Origin: an uncultured Verrucomicrobiota bacterium
GTDB taxonomy: Bacteria > Verrucomicrobiota > Verrucomicrobiia > Opitutales > Intestinicryptomonadaceae
Direction of reading: 5' to 3'
Length of the DNA stretch: 34,018 nucleotides
Assembly: GCA_949287395.1 (NCBI GenBank)
Contig: CASEFZ010000094.1
Location: 1-34,018, forward strand
The notes below the pieces were generated by a model. It searched no databases, was not told the origin of the DNA, and was given only the letters and a program-made list of their open reading frames with translations. Made by a program: the position numbers and the translations under genes. Of the stretch, positions 25,736 to 33,931 are shown in pieces. How positions within the stretch are numbered: the first letter of the stretch is position 1; each line of letters opens with the position of its first letter.

Positions 25736-26326
25736 TCAAGCCTTGTGCGCCTGCGCCTTCAAAAAATCCTTAGTCTGCCTCTTTAGGCGCTTTAATTTTG
25801 ACTCTATCGCAAACAGCTGGCGCTGCTCCAGCCTGTCGACAAAACACACGCCGTCCAGATGGTCGTTCTCATGCTGGACACACCTGGCGAAAAGGCCTTC
25901 GCACAAGAGCGTATGCGGAGTGCCAAAGAGGTCAAAATATTCCAATTTAACCGCATAGCTGCGCTCAACTTCCGCGTATATGCCCGGAAACGACAAACAG
26001 CCCTCCTCGGCCGATTCAAAATAATCGCCCATGCCCTCCACCGACGGGTTCACCGCCACCAGCGGCATGCAAAGATCCAGCGGAATTTCCTTGCCGTCCA
26101 GCTTGAAAACGCACGGAATGTCCTGGTCTGCGCGGCGCCTCATGTCTATGACAAACACCCTCTTCGATTCGCCTATCTGGGGGGCGGCAAGGCCAAGCCC
26201 GTTCTCACAGTTCATGGTCTCAACAAGATCTGCCGCCAGAGTTTTCAAATCCTCGTCGAACTTTTCAACTTTTTCCGCGTGCCGCTTCAGTGTGGCATCG
26301 CCGTACTTTACAAGCCTGCGATTCAT
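25736..26326 (-). CDS. def: Peptide deformylase
   Basis: Removes the N-formyl group from new proteins at the ribosome. 196 residues. All three metal-site motifs are present: GLGLAAPQIG (motif 1), EEGCLSFPG (motif 2, with the metal-ligand cysteine) and QHENDHLDG (motif 3, HExxH with the catalytic glutamate). The start MNRRLVKYGDATLKRHAEKV is typical of the family. It follows the hypothetical gene by 8 bases and precedes coaE by 71. It is usually next to fmt; here fmt is not seen. Confidence 0.96.
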   Translation of the reverse strand: MNRRLVKYGDATLKRHAEKVEKFDEDLKTLAADLVETMNCENGLGLAAPQIGESKRVFVIDMRRRADQDIPCVFKLDGKEIPLDLCMPLVAVNPSVEGMGDYFESAEEGCLSFPGIYAEVERSYAVKLEYFDLFGTPHTLLCEGLFARCVQHENDHLDGVCFVDRLEQRQLFAIESKLKRLKRQTKDFLKAQAHKA

Positions 26327-26334
26327 CTAAAGTC

Positions 26335-26781
26335 CTATTCCGATACGTCCTTTGGAACCTTGTTGTTGGTTCTTACTATAAGCACCGGCTCCTTTGTCTT
26401 AACCCAAATTTTATGCTCTTTATACATCTTCGCGCTGCCGAATTCGCATGCATCGGATATCGTCTCTATCGGCATTCTGCGCCCCTTGGGAGAGGCGTTG
26501 AAATCATACACGCCCTGGTGTATCCTGTTTAGGGCGTCCGCGGGGTTGTCGTCTTCCGGAATCTGCACAACCCAGCCGGTATAGTCGGCGTCGGTAAATT
26601 TCCCGTGCGGATCGCTCACTATTACGACAAACTGCTTCTTTACCGGCGGCTCTTTGTTTTCCTCGGCGTTCTTTGACTTAACCTCAAAATTTATGTCCTC
26701 CATTATCTGCGCTATTTTGCGCGCGTCCAAGTCGGATTTTTGGAGAATCATTTTAACAAGCTCTATATCTACCTTCGCCAT
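26335..26781 (-). CDS. Hypothetical protein upstream of def
   Basis: 148-residue soluble protein without signal peptide or membrane helix; I do not recognise a family. The first 35 residues look like a helical dimer or ligand-binding segment (VELVKMILQKSDLDARKIAQIMEDI-type spacing of hydrophobics), followed by a charged linker (about 36-48). A mixed alpha/beta domain follows, with QFVVIVSDPHG, GWVVQIPEDDNPADALNRIH and a C-terminal KEPVLIVRTNNKVPKDVSE. Codon use and composition resemble the neighbours. It sits 8 bases before def and so is probably co-transcribed with def, coaE and rho. A role linked to translation or RNA is possible only by context. Confidence 0.75.
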   Translation of the reverse strand: MAKVDIELVKMILQKSDLDARKIAQIMEDINFEVKSKNAEENKEPPVKKQFVVIVSDPHGKFTDADYTGWVVQIPEDDNPADALNRIHQGVYDFNASPKGRRMPIETISDACEFGSAKMYKEHKIWVKTKEPVLIVRTNNKVPKDVSE

Positions 26782-26816
26782 ACTCGCTTATAAGGAAAAC
26801 ATGTCGCGCGCTTTTG

Positions 26817-27273
26817 TCAAGCAAGCCCTTCTATTGACCGTCGCGTCTGTTCCGGTTGGCGGCCTCTATCGGCGGTGGGGAAAAAGTCTTGCGTAATTAT
26901 CAACAAAGTGCCGTCGCTATCCGAGACAAAGGCCTGTTCCTGGCCGTATGGAAGAATTGCGCTTTCCGATTTGCCTATATGCGCGCCGCATTTGGATGTC
27001 ACTCCGGCCCCATTATGTATTCGGGCGCCTGCCTTATTGCCTCGCGCAACGTTTTTGCATCAAAACGTCCACCTTCGATTTTAGACTCAGCGCCCGGCCG
27101 GTCTGAAATTTCCCAGCTCTAGCCTATCTTGAGACCTGTTGGAAGCTTTCTGCCAAATTCTTTTTCGAGTGCACTCCCTCCCCATACACACTCTCCGTAT
27201 ATGGGTATTGTTCTGATAAAATTCATGTGATATTTTGCGCTTTCTAAGGTCTTGGCGCGGTGAAAACTTTTCC
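26817..27273 (-). pseudogene. Possible decayed coding region between two minus-strand genes
   Basis: This 490-base gap (26782-27273) has no intact gene. On the minus strand one frame is open from within the upstream gene down to a TAG at 27121-27119, then open again for 39 codons to a TGA at 27001-26999. Its products look protein-like (for example RFDAKTLREAIRQAPEYI). A one-base shift at that point continues as 61 codons from a GTG at 27002 to 26817 (ILPYGQEQAFVSDSDGTLLI and more). Together this could be one gene broken by a stop and a frameshift. I recognise no family, and chance cannot be excluded. Confidence 0.3.
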
Positions 27274-27810
27274 CTATTTCTGCTTTGGAAGGGTGACGTT
27301 GGGTTTAGTTGCCTCCCGGGCGGCCGACCTCTCAAAAGACATCTCATCTTTTTTTCTTGGCGGCTGCGCCTTTGCCTTGGCGGGCTGTTTTTTTAGAGCC
27401 TCAACCTTCGCCGGAACCTTCATGGCTATGCTAAATCTGCCAGATTGCGTCTTGATGTCGGCTGTTTGAGTATCGGGATTGAATTTTTCGACGGCGATAT
27501 CGGCGGAGGCGTTTGACGAACCCTCGTGCATGGCGTAGACTTTCTTCGTTTGCTCGTCGAATATCCTTATCCTCCAAGTGCCATCTATTTTAACGGCCGA
27601 GATTATCTTGTACCGCTGTTCCGGCGAAGACAAATTCTGCGGCGTTTCAGACGAAATAGAAGCCCTTCCGGGAGAGGCTATTTTCATTTGGGAGCTTCCC
27701 GACGGCCCAATGAGTGTTGTCTGCTTTGGGGTTATGGCTACCTGTGCCTGGGATGTAAGTGCGATAAACGCAACCGCGCCCGAAATCAATGCCGCAAAAC
27801 TCGTTTTCAT
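27274..27810 (-). CDS. Secreted small protein, possibly a secretion-system (GspC/PilP-like) accessory
   Basis: 178-residue protein with a clear signal peptide (MKTSFAALISGAVAFIALTSQA, cleavage after QA). The middle (about 65-135) reads as a small beta-rich domain: RYKIISAVKIDGTWRIRIFD, TKKVYAMHEG, ADIAVEKFNPDTQTADIKTQ, GRFSIAMKV. The C-terminal 45 residues are Lys/Pro/Ala-rich and look disordered. The beta pattern, a value shaped by an argument then a residue-level rule, recalls periplasmic GspC/PilP-type domains, and gspE/gspF genes lie downstream on the same strand, but the similarity is by eye. TATACT at 27851-27846 (minus strand) is a possible -10 element 36 bases before the start; no good -35 is visible. 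Confidence 0.7.
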   Translation of the reverse strand: MKTSFAALISGAVAFIALTSQAQVAITPKQTTLIGPSGSSQMKIASPGRASISSETPQNLSSPEQRYKIISAVKIDGTWRIRIFDEQTKKVYAMHEGSSNASADIAVEKFNPDTQTADIKTQSGRFSIAMKVPAKVEALKKQPAKAKAQPPRKKDEMSFERSAAREATKPNVTLPKQK

Positions 27811-28139
27811 ACGCGTTAGGATAGGGAAAAAATTATTTTTTTTAAAGTATAAAAGCGGTGTATTTTGGGAAAAATTTGCCCACGTGGACTAAAACGGAAA
27901 AGTTCAATTTGCATCATCTGCATTGCCGGGGATAAAATATGCTGATCGTTTTTGTCAGCCGTGCAGCCCTGTTGCGTTGTTGGAAAATTCGGCCGGGGTA
28001 CAGCGGCCCTTCTTAGATTATCTTTTCCGAATGTCCGAACGGCCGCATTGGCAGAATTTAGATTTCCCAGCATTGGGTTTGCAAATTGCGCTTCAGATAT
28101 AAATTGACAATGCCGCCTTTTACATGTAGCTTGCCGGGC
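27811..28139. other. Divergent intergenic region
   Basis: 329 bases between the secreted-protein gene (left, minus) and the permease gene (right, plus). The left end is A/T-rich with a TATACT -10-like element for the minus strand. On the plus strand TATAAA at 28098-28103 could be a -10 element with a poor -35. No RNA gene, repeat or operator-like palindrome was recognised. Confidence 0.4.
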
Positions 28140-29150
28140 ATGTTGACGGTGACTTCTTATTGGGTTGCGGTGGTCATGTGCGTGGTCACCATGATATGTT
28201 GGGGATCTTGGGCTAATACGCAAAAGCTTGCCAGCAAAGAGTGGAAATTTCAGCTCTTTTATTGGGACTACACCATTGGAATTTTGCTCTTTTCCCTGTT
28301 CTTGGCCTTCACAATGGGCTCTTTTGGCGGTGGCGGAAGGAGCTTTATTCCCGACCTTTTCCAAGCCAAGTGGGACCTTATCCTTTCAGCCTTGATAGGC
28401 GGTGCCGTTTTTAATTTATCAAACATTTTATTGGTTGTCGCCATAGACATAGCGGGCCTGGCGGTGGCGTTCCCGATAGGCGTGGGGCTGTCTCTCGTAA
28501 TAGGGGTTGTGCAGAATTACCAGGAGGGGCAGTGCGATCCCGTCTTATTGGGAACGGGTGTTTCTTTGATAGTGGCGGCGATAGTTCTTAACGCGGTGGC
28601 TTCGGCAATGCGCGGCGGCGGCTCGGACAAAAAATCAGTTAAGGGAATTGTAGTATCGGTGCTGGCCGGTTCGCTGATGGGGCTTTTTTATTCATTTGTT
28701 TCCGCCGCGATGAGCAGCGTTGAGATTGCCGGCGGCAGCGTCATTCTGCAGGATGGAAAAATGACTCCCTATACCGCAACCACCGTATTTGCCCTGGGGA
28801 TATTTCTTTCAAACTTCGTTTTCAACACGCTGATAATGCGCTTCCCCATACATGGGCAAAAGGTTGACCCAATGGATTATTTCCGCCTTGGAACCCCGAA
28901 ATTGCACGCGGTTGGAATGTTGGGCGGTGCAATTTGGTGCTTGGGAACATGCTTTAACTTTGTTGCGTCCACGGCGGCGGGGGTGTCGCTGTCTTGGGGG
29001 CTTGGGCAGGGCGCAACCATGGTGTCGGCCCTGTGGGGCGTGTTTGTTTGGAAGGAATTTAGCGGGGTAAAGCCAAAAGTAAAGGCGCTGGTTGTGCTGA
29101 TGTTCATATTTTTCATTTCGGGATTGGGAATACTTATAGCGTCCAAGTAG
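28140..29150 (+). CDS. DMT-superfamily permease (GRP/ureide-permease-like sugar transporter)
   Basis: 336-residue protein with ten predicted membrane helices, arranged as two five-helix halves. The N-terminal helix carries ICWGSWANTQKL followed by FYWDYTIGILL, blocks I associate with a DMT-superfamily branch often annotated as GRP-type sugar or ureide permease in Bacteroidota and Verrucomicrobiota. A glycine-rich FPIGVGLSLVIG segment and a final SGLGILIASK helix are also typical. Substrate unknown; a sugar or small metabolite is likely. The frame opens at 28086, but the ATG at 28140 directly precedes helix 1 and is preferred; ATG 28110 is the alternative. It is a single-gene unit. The 29151-29389 gap after it holds only a weak hairpin (CCGAAATC/GATTTTCGG, 29160-29185). 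Confidence 0.75.
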   Translation: MLTVTSYWVAVVMCVVTMICWGSWANTQKLASKEWKFQLFYWDYTIGILLFSLFLAFTMGSFGGGGRSFIPDLFQAKWDLILSALIGGAVFNLSNILLVVAIDIAGLAVAFPIGVGLSLVIGVVQNYQEGQCDPVLLGTGVSLIVAAIVLNAVASAMRGGGSDKKSVKGIVVSVLAGSLMGLFYSFVSAAMSSVEIAGGSVILQDGKMTPYTATTVFALGIFLSNFVFNTLIMRFPIHGQKVDPMDYFRLGTPKLHAVGMLGGAIWCLGTCFNFVASTAAGVSLSWGLGQGATMVSALWGVFVWKEFSGVKPKVKALVVLMFIFFISGLGILIASK

Positions 29151-29389
29151 CCCCAAGTTCCGAAATCGCGCTTCATGATTTTCGGAGAGTGTCCTTATTT
29201 AATCAGCAAAGATGGCTGTTGCGCAGTTTCGGCGTTTTTTGCCGTTTGAGGCCGCGTCTAAAGGCGGCGGGAAGGTGGCGCGACGCCGGGATTTGAGGCA
29301 GAATGTCTCCGGTAAAGTTTTGAAAATCCAAAACGGTTTTGATGGCGGCACGGCCTAAGGCCGGAACATTTTAGCGCAGGGCTTAAAGG

Positions 29390-30271
29390 CTAAAGCTCCA
29401 CCCCGTGCACGTCCTTTGCAAATCTCCGCAGGGCAATTATGGACTTTTTCATCTCCATTTCCTCAAGAAACTTAATTATTTCCTGAAAATCCGGAGATTT
29501 TTGCTGCGAGAGCGCAACATCTACGCAGCAGTCAAGCCTTACTAGCTCCAGATTTCTGCGCAGTATGTCCGCACCGTCCCTGACAATCGCGCGGAACTTT
29601 TCCGGCTTAAGCCAATCGTAGCGCTTAATTATGGCGTCTATATTTTCAAACTCTTTAAGCCACTTTGCGGCGGTCTTCGGGCCCACCCCGGAAAGGCCGG
29701 GTATATTGTCTGCGGCGTCTCCCACAAGCGCGAGAAAGTCGGGTATCTGGGCGGGCGAAACTCCAAATTTGGTTCTTACCCCAACCATATCAAGCTCTGC
29801 CCATTCTTTGCTCTTCCCGGATGGCGGCAGGAGCTGGTGTATCTTTGGGGATATGAGCTGGGCGAAGTCTTTGTCGGCGCTGACAATCGAGACGGCGCAG
29901 TCGGCCTCGCGCAATTTTACGGCCGCGCTTGCGATAAGGTCGTCGGCTTCCACCCCTTCCATTTCATACGGGTCAAATCCGAACAGGGAGCACAATTCTT
30001 TCATTGCCGGTATTTGCCTGCGCATGTTGTCGGGCATTTGCAACCTGTTGGCCTTGTATTCGGGGTAGATGCTGCGGTGTCTCTCAGAGCCCCCCTTATC
30101 GAAAAACACGCTGCTCGCATGCGGCGCGCGCATTGACGACAACTTTACAAGGCTCGCAAAAAATGCGTGCAGCGCGCCCGTGGGAAACCCGTCGGCGCGC
30201 GACAAATCCGGCATCGCGTAAAAACATCGAAAGCCCAAGTTAAAACCGTCTATGAGGAAATGTTCCTTCAT
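29390..30271 (-). CDS. Stand-alone 5'-3' exonuclease (Pol I N-terminal domain/FEN type)
   Basis: 293-residue FEN-superfamily nuclease equivalent to the 5'-nuclease domain of DNA polymerase I, without a polymerase domain. The metal-binding acidic residues are visible: LIDGFNLGFR at the N-terminus, EMEGVEADDLIASAA, and SADKDFAQL. These are followed by the H3TH DNA-binding segment with LVGDAADNIPGLSGVGPKTAAKWL. Expected roles are removal of RNA primers or flap cleavage during replication and repair. It may be a separate paralogue such as ExoIX/Xni or the partner of a polA lacking this domain; only the rest of the genome can tell. It is divergent from tyrA with 102 bases between the starts. Confidence 0.92.
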   Translation of the reverse strand: MKEHFLIDGFNLGFRCFYAMPDLSRADGFPTGALHAFFASLVKLSSMRAPHASSVFFDKGGSERHRSIYPEYKANRLQMPDNMRRQIPAMKELCSLFGFDPYEMEGVEADDLIASAAVKLREADCAVSIVSADKDFAQLISPKIHQLLPPSGKSKEWAELDMVGVRTKFGVSPAQIPDFLALVGDAADNIPGLSGVGPKTAAKWLKEFENIDAIIKRYDWLKPEKFRAIVRDGADILRRNLELVRLDCCVDVALSQQKSPDFQEIIKFLEEMEMKKSIIALRRFAKDVHGVEL

Positions 30272-30373
30272 CTGCGGCCAGATTCTTCAAAAAGGCGATT
30301 TTTGGCAATATATTTCTTAAAAAAACTTTTTTGGTTGAGCAAAAGCGGGCGAGGTGTAATCTCGGGCGGGTTT

Positions 30374-31243
30374 ATGGAAAATGGCGTTGGGAAAGTGTCG
30401 ATTTTGGGCGTCGGGCTGATTGGGGGCTCGATAGCAAAGGCCCTCAAAGAGCGCGGGAGCAGGACGGAAGTGTCGGTGTGGTCCCGCAGCGCGTCGACGC
30501 GCCAGAAATGTTGCGCCATGGGCGGTGTTTTCGACAGGGTTTGCCCGACGCCGGCCGAGGCTGTCCGCGGGGCCGATATGGTTTTCCTGTGCGCGCCCAC
30601 CGACACCATACCAAATTTGGCCGGCGAAATTTCTCCGCACCTGAGGGAGGGCGCGATAGTGACCGACGTCGGAAGCGTGAAATCCGAAATATGCAGCAAG
30701 TGTTCGCGCGCTTTGGAGGCTGGCGGGGGAATTTTTATAGGCTCCCATCCAATGGCAGGGTCCGAGAAGACCGGGGTGGAAAATGCGCAGGGGTCTCTCT
30801 TTGACGGAAGAATGTGCATGGTGACTCCGTCGGGCGAAACCGCAGAGCGGGCGCTGAAGGCTGTGTGCGATTTCTGGAGGGGCCTTGGAATGGAAGTGAG
30901 GGTGCTTTCTCCCGGGCTTCACGATAAAATTGTGGCGTGCGTTAGCCATGTTCCGCACCTTGTGGCGGGGGCGTTGTGTAAAACGGCGGCCGACTCTAAT
31001 GTGGCTGACATATTCGACTTCATAGGGCCGGGCTTTAAGGATTGCACGCGCGTGGCGTCGGGCTCGCCGGATATATGGCTTCCAATATGCCGCGACAACC
31101 GCGGCGAAATACTTGCGGCTCTCAGGCGGTGCAGGGACAATTTGGACGCCCTTGAGCGCGATTTGGAGAGGTCGGATTTTAACGGCGTGTCCGAATTCTT
31201 GCGGAATGCAAAAAGCATAAGAGACTCTTTGAGGTGGAAGTAG
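30374..31243 (+). CDS. tyrA: Prephenate dehydrogenase
   Basis: Oxidatively decarboxylates prephenate to 4-hydroxyphenylpyruvate (or arogenate to tyrosine) in tyrosine synthesis. The frame is open from 30167 but the upstream part overlaps the divergent exonuclease; the ATG at 30374 starts MENGVGKVSILGVGLIGG, directly before the Rossmann GVGLIGGS. About 289 residues. It has VFLCAPTDTIPNLA, VTDVGSVKSEI, and the HPMAGSEKTGVENA block with the conserved histidine. The C-terminal helices carry VSHVPHLVAGAL and the GPGFKDCTRVASGSPDIW block typical of TyrA. It is followed 13 bases later by the aroA-cmk fusion. No chorismate mutase domain is present. Confidence 0.93.
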   Translation: MENGVGKVSILGVGLIGGSIAKALKERGSRTEVSVWSRSASTRQKCCAMGGVFDRVCPTPAEAVRGADMVFLCAPTDTIPNLAGEISPHLREGAIVTDVGSVKSEICSKCSRALEAGGGIFIGSHPMAGSEKTGVENAQGSLFDGRMCMVTPSGETAERALKAVCDFWRGLGMEVRVLSPGLHDKIVACVSHVPHLVAGALCKTAADSNVADIFDFIGPGFKDCTRVASGSPDIWLPICRDNRGEILAALRRCRDNLDALERDLERSDFNGVSEFLRNAKSIRDSLRWK

Positions 31244-31256
31244 GCGTTTTTTTCAG

Positions 31257-33263
31257 ATGAAGAGGGTAATAGACACCTTTAGGGGCAAATGCCGCGCCAG
31301 CGTGGCTTTGCCTGGTTCTAAGAGCGTGACCAATAGAGCCATGGTTTTGGCGGCTCTTGCGGGAGGCTCGACGCGCCTTGAGGGGGCGCTCTTTTCAAGG
31401 GATACAAAGATTATGGCCGACTGCCTTCAAAAGCTTGGCTGCGCGGTTGTGCTTTGCGAAGCGGAAGGCTATGTAGAGATACGCTCTGGCGGCGTTGAGA
31501 AATTTGCCCGAAGTGCCGATTTTTTTGTTGGAAATGCGGGCACGGCGGCGCGCTTTGTGACGGCTCTGTCCGCGCTTGTCCCTGGCGGAGAGTATTCGTT
31601 TGACTGCGACGCTGCAATGCGCCTGAGGCCGATGTCGGGCCTTTTGAACGCCCTAAAATTGCAGGGGGCGAAGTTTGATTTTTTCGGAGAGGATGGGTTC
31701 TTCCCGTTTTCAATGCGTTCGTGCGGTTTGCGCGGGGGGGATATTGAAGTGGATGCGTCGGCTTCAAGCCAGATTTTGTCGGCGCTGTTGATGGCGGCGC
31801 CGTTTGCGGAGTCTCCGGCGCGGGTGGTTCTCGGCGGGGAGACTGTGTCGCGGCCGTTTGTCGGAATGACTTTGGGCCAGATGGGGCAGTTCGGCTTTTC
31901 GGCGCGGGAGGCGCGCAGCGGGGTTTTTGAGGTCGGCAAGGCGCAATGCGCGGATTCAGGCGCGGCGCGCGTGTACGAAATTGAGCCGGACGCAACGGCG
32001 GCCTCCTATTTTGCGATGTTGCCTGCGCTTACGGGCGGGGCTGTGCTGCTTGAGCGCTTCGGCAGGTGCGTATTGCAGGGAGACGCAAAGTTTGTGAAAC
32101 TTTTGGAGTGTGCGGGGCTTGTTAAGACTTGCAAAGTTGGAGACAGCCTGCTTGTGGAATCGGCCCGGGCAGAGCCGCCTTTCCCGCCGGAGCTAACTTC
32201 TTCGGAATACGATTTCAACGATATTTCCGACACGTTTTTGACTTTTGCGGCGTCGTCGGCCCTCTTTCCGTCGTCGGTGGAAATACGCGGCATAGGGCAT
32301 ACCCGCGCGCAGGAGACCGACAGGGTGGCCGCGGTTGCGGCGCAGCTTGCAAAGATTGTTGCCAGGGTGGACGAGAAAAGCGACAGCATAGGCGTTTTCC
32401 CAATGGAGCGCCGGGCGTTGCGGGACGCGCTTTCGGGCGGGCGGGTTGAAATTTCCACTTACGACGACCACAGAATGGCCATGGCTTTTTCGATACCGGG
32501 CTGCGTTCCCGTGTCGGAGGGCGCTTGGATTGAAATTGAAAATCCTGGCTGTGTTTCCAAGACGTGGCCCGGGTTTTTTGAAGTTTTGGACAGGGCGCGC
32601 GCGGATTCTGAAAAGTTCCGCGTGGTGGCGGTTGACGGCGGGGCGGCCGTGGGGAAATCGACGGTGTCGCGCGTGTGCTCGCAAAAGTTGGGCTATATGC
32701 ACGTGGATACCGGGGCGCACTACAGAACTCTTTCATTCGGCCTGCTTGAGAGCGGAATATCTCCCGACGACATTTCGGCAATAGAAGGAATGCTTTCGCG
32801 CATTCAGATAGGGACACTTGTTGACGGGCAGTCTGCGAAAATGACGGTAAACGGCGTTCTTGCTCGTGACGACCAGATTAGAAACAAGCGCGTAAACGAG
32901 GCCGTGGCGAAATTCGCGGCTGTGCCGCAGGTGCGCAACTTCCTTAAAAACTACCAGCGCTCAATGCCGTCGGTAGCCGCTGAAAACGGTTTTTCGGGCC
33001 TGATTATGGAGGGAAGGGACATAGGGTCGGTGATATTTCCGGACGCAAACGCGCGGATATTCTTGGATGCCGACGAGGCAACAAGGCAGGCCCGCAGGGC
33101 CAAGGAGGGAATATCGGATTCAATAAGCAAGCGCGACGCCCTTGATAAATCGCGCAAGTCTGCGCCGCTTGTGTGCGCCGAGGGCGCGGAGAGAATAGAC
33201 ACGACGAATATGGACAAGGACGAGGTCGCAGCCAAGACGCTTTCAATAATATTGAAGTCGTAG
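31257..33263 (+). CDS. Bifunctional EPSP synthase/cytidylate kinase fusion
   Basis: 668-residue fusion. Residues 1 to about 447 are EPSP synthase (AroA), which joins shikimate 3-phosphate and phosphoenolpyruvate. Marks are LPGSKSVTNRA (19-28), GNAGTAARF (92-100), the catalytic aspartate region FNDISDTF (320-327) and DDHRMAM (403-409). Residues about 454-668 are cytidylate kinase (Cmk), which phosphorylates CMP/dCMP. Marks are the P-loop GGAAVGKST (461-469), VDTGAHYR (483-490) and MEGRDIGSVIFPDA. The linker is short. There is no frameshift, internal stop or separate start with a ribosome binding site at the junction. The order tyrA, aroA-cmk, plsC resembles the aroA-cmk-plsC-rpsA order of many bacteria, so rpsA may follow outside the window. 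Confidence 0.95.
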   Translation: MKRVIDTFRGKCRASVALPGSKSVTNRAMVLAALAGGSTRLEGALFSRDTKIMADCLQKLGCAVVLCEAEGYVEIRSGGVEKFARSADFFVGNAGTAARFVTALSALVPGGEYSFDCDAAMRLRPMSGLLNALKLQGAKFDFFGEDGFFPFSMRSCGLRGGDIEVDASASSQILSALLMAAPFAESPARVVLGGETVSRPFVGMTLGQMGQFGFSAREARSGVFEVGKAQCADSGAARVYEIEPDATAASYFAMLPALTGGAVLLERFGRCVLQGDAKFVKLLECAGLVKTCKVGDSLLVESARAEPPFPPELTSSEYDFNDISDTFLTFAASSALFPSSVEIRGIGHTRAQETDRVAAVAAQLAKIVARVDEKSDSIGVFPMERRALRDALSGGRVEISTYDDHRMAMAFSIPGCVPVSEGAWIEIENPGCVSKTWPGFFEVLDRARADSEKFRVVAVDGGAAVGKSTVSRVCSQKLGYMHVDTGAHYRTLSFGLLESGISPDDISAIEGMLSRIQIGTLVDGQSAKMTVNGVLARDDQIRNKRVNEAVAKFAAVPQVRNFLKNYQRSMPSVAAENGFSGLIMEGRDIGSVIFPDANARIFLDADEATRQARRAKEGISDSISKRDALDKSRKSAPLVCAEGAERIDTTNMDKDEVAAKTLSIILKS

Positions 33264-33274
33264 CCTTTAACAAA

Positions 33275-33931
33275 ATGAAGATAAGATATTTCAAATTTCC
33301 CGGGAGGTTGATATACAAGGGTTGGTTCGACCTGTTCTGCCTGGTGTGCGATTCTTTCGGCAGAATAGAGCTTTACGGGTACGAGAATATTCCCGAGGGG
33401 CCGTGTATTATAATAGGCAACCACGTCAGTTTTTTGGATCCCATGGCCATGGCCTTTTTCCATGAAACTCTGATATGCGCGGTTGCGCGGGATACCCTTA
33501 TGAACGGAAGAATTTCCGGGCCGTTTTTTAGGCACTTAAACGCCATACCGGTAAAGCGCGGGGAATCCGGAAATTTAAACGCATTTAGAGAAGTGCTGCG
33601 CAATGTAAAAGGCGGCTCGAGTGTGATTATTTTTCCGGAGGGCACGCGCAGCCCAGACGGGAAGCTCCAGCCGGGCAAGGCCGGGGCGGGGCTTATAGCC
33701 ATAAAAGCGGGCGTGCCAATATTGCCGATTCGCTCGTTTGGTTTCGAGACGGTTTTGCCGAGGTCCAATAAGCTCAGGGGCGGCAGAAGGGTGTCGCTGT
33801 GCGCGGGCAAGCCAATTATGCCGTCGGAAATAGATCCCGGAAAGGACCATCCTGACAGGGCGCAGATTATTGTGGACGCGATTATGCAGCGCCTTGCTCA
33901 AATAAAGCCTCCGCGCGTTTGCGAGGTGTAG
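33275..33931 (+). CDS. plsC: 1-acyl-sn-glycerol-3-phosphate acyltransferase
   Basis: Membrane-associated acyltransferase that converts lysophosphatidic acid to phosphatidic acid. About 218 residues from the ATG at 33275; the frame is open further upstream but overlaps the end of the fusion gene in a different frame. The acyltransferase motifs are NHVSFLD (NHx4D, catalytic His and Asp), FRHLNAIPVKRGES, FPEGTRSPDGKL (motif III) and the later LPIRSFG. It follows cmk by 11 bases, the conserved cmk-plsC arrangement. The last 87 bases of the window after its stop hold no recognised feature. Confidence 0.92.
   Translation: MKIRYFKFPGRLIYKGWFDLFCLVCDSFGRIELYGYENIPEGPCIIIGNHVSFLDPMAMAFFHETLICAVARDTLMNGRISGPFFRHLNAIPVKRGESGNLNAFREVLRNVKGGSSVIIFPEGTRSPDGKLQPGKAGAGLIAIKAGVPILPIRSFGFETVLPRSNKLRGGRRVSLCAGKPIMPSEIDPGKDHPDRAQIIVDAIMQRLAQIKPPRVCEV

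Noticed and set aside
24915-25739. Longer coaE starting at 25739 and overlapping def
   Set aside because: The extra 25 residues have no counterpart in the family and the ATG at 25664 has a good ribosome binding site right before the P-loop strand.
26800-27260. tRNA or small RNA gene in the large gap before the secreted-protein gene
   Set aside because: No cloverleaf, T-loop GTTCRA or CCA pattern could be found on either strand.
29320-29370. Palindromic CGGCCTAAGGCCG near the end of the exonuclease gene as a terminator or operator
   Set aside because: The stem is 5 bp with a 3-base loop and no T-run follows, so support is too weak.
30335-30362. TTGAGC/TAATCT as a tyrA promoter
   Set aside because: It would leave a leader of only about 5 bases before the ATG, and the match is mediocre.
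31411-31995. Pro/Arg-rich minus-strand frames opposite aroA
   Set aside because: Composition reflects the complement of GC-rich codons; there is no signal peptide, motif or independent start.
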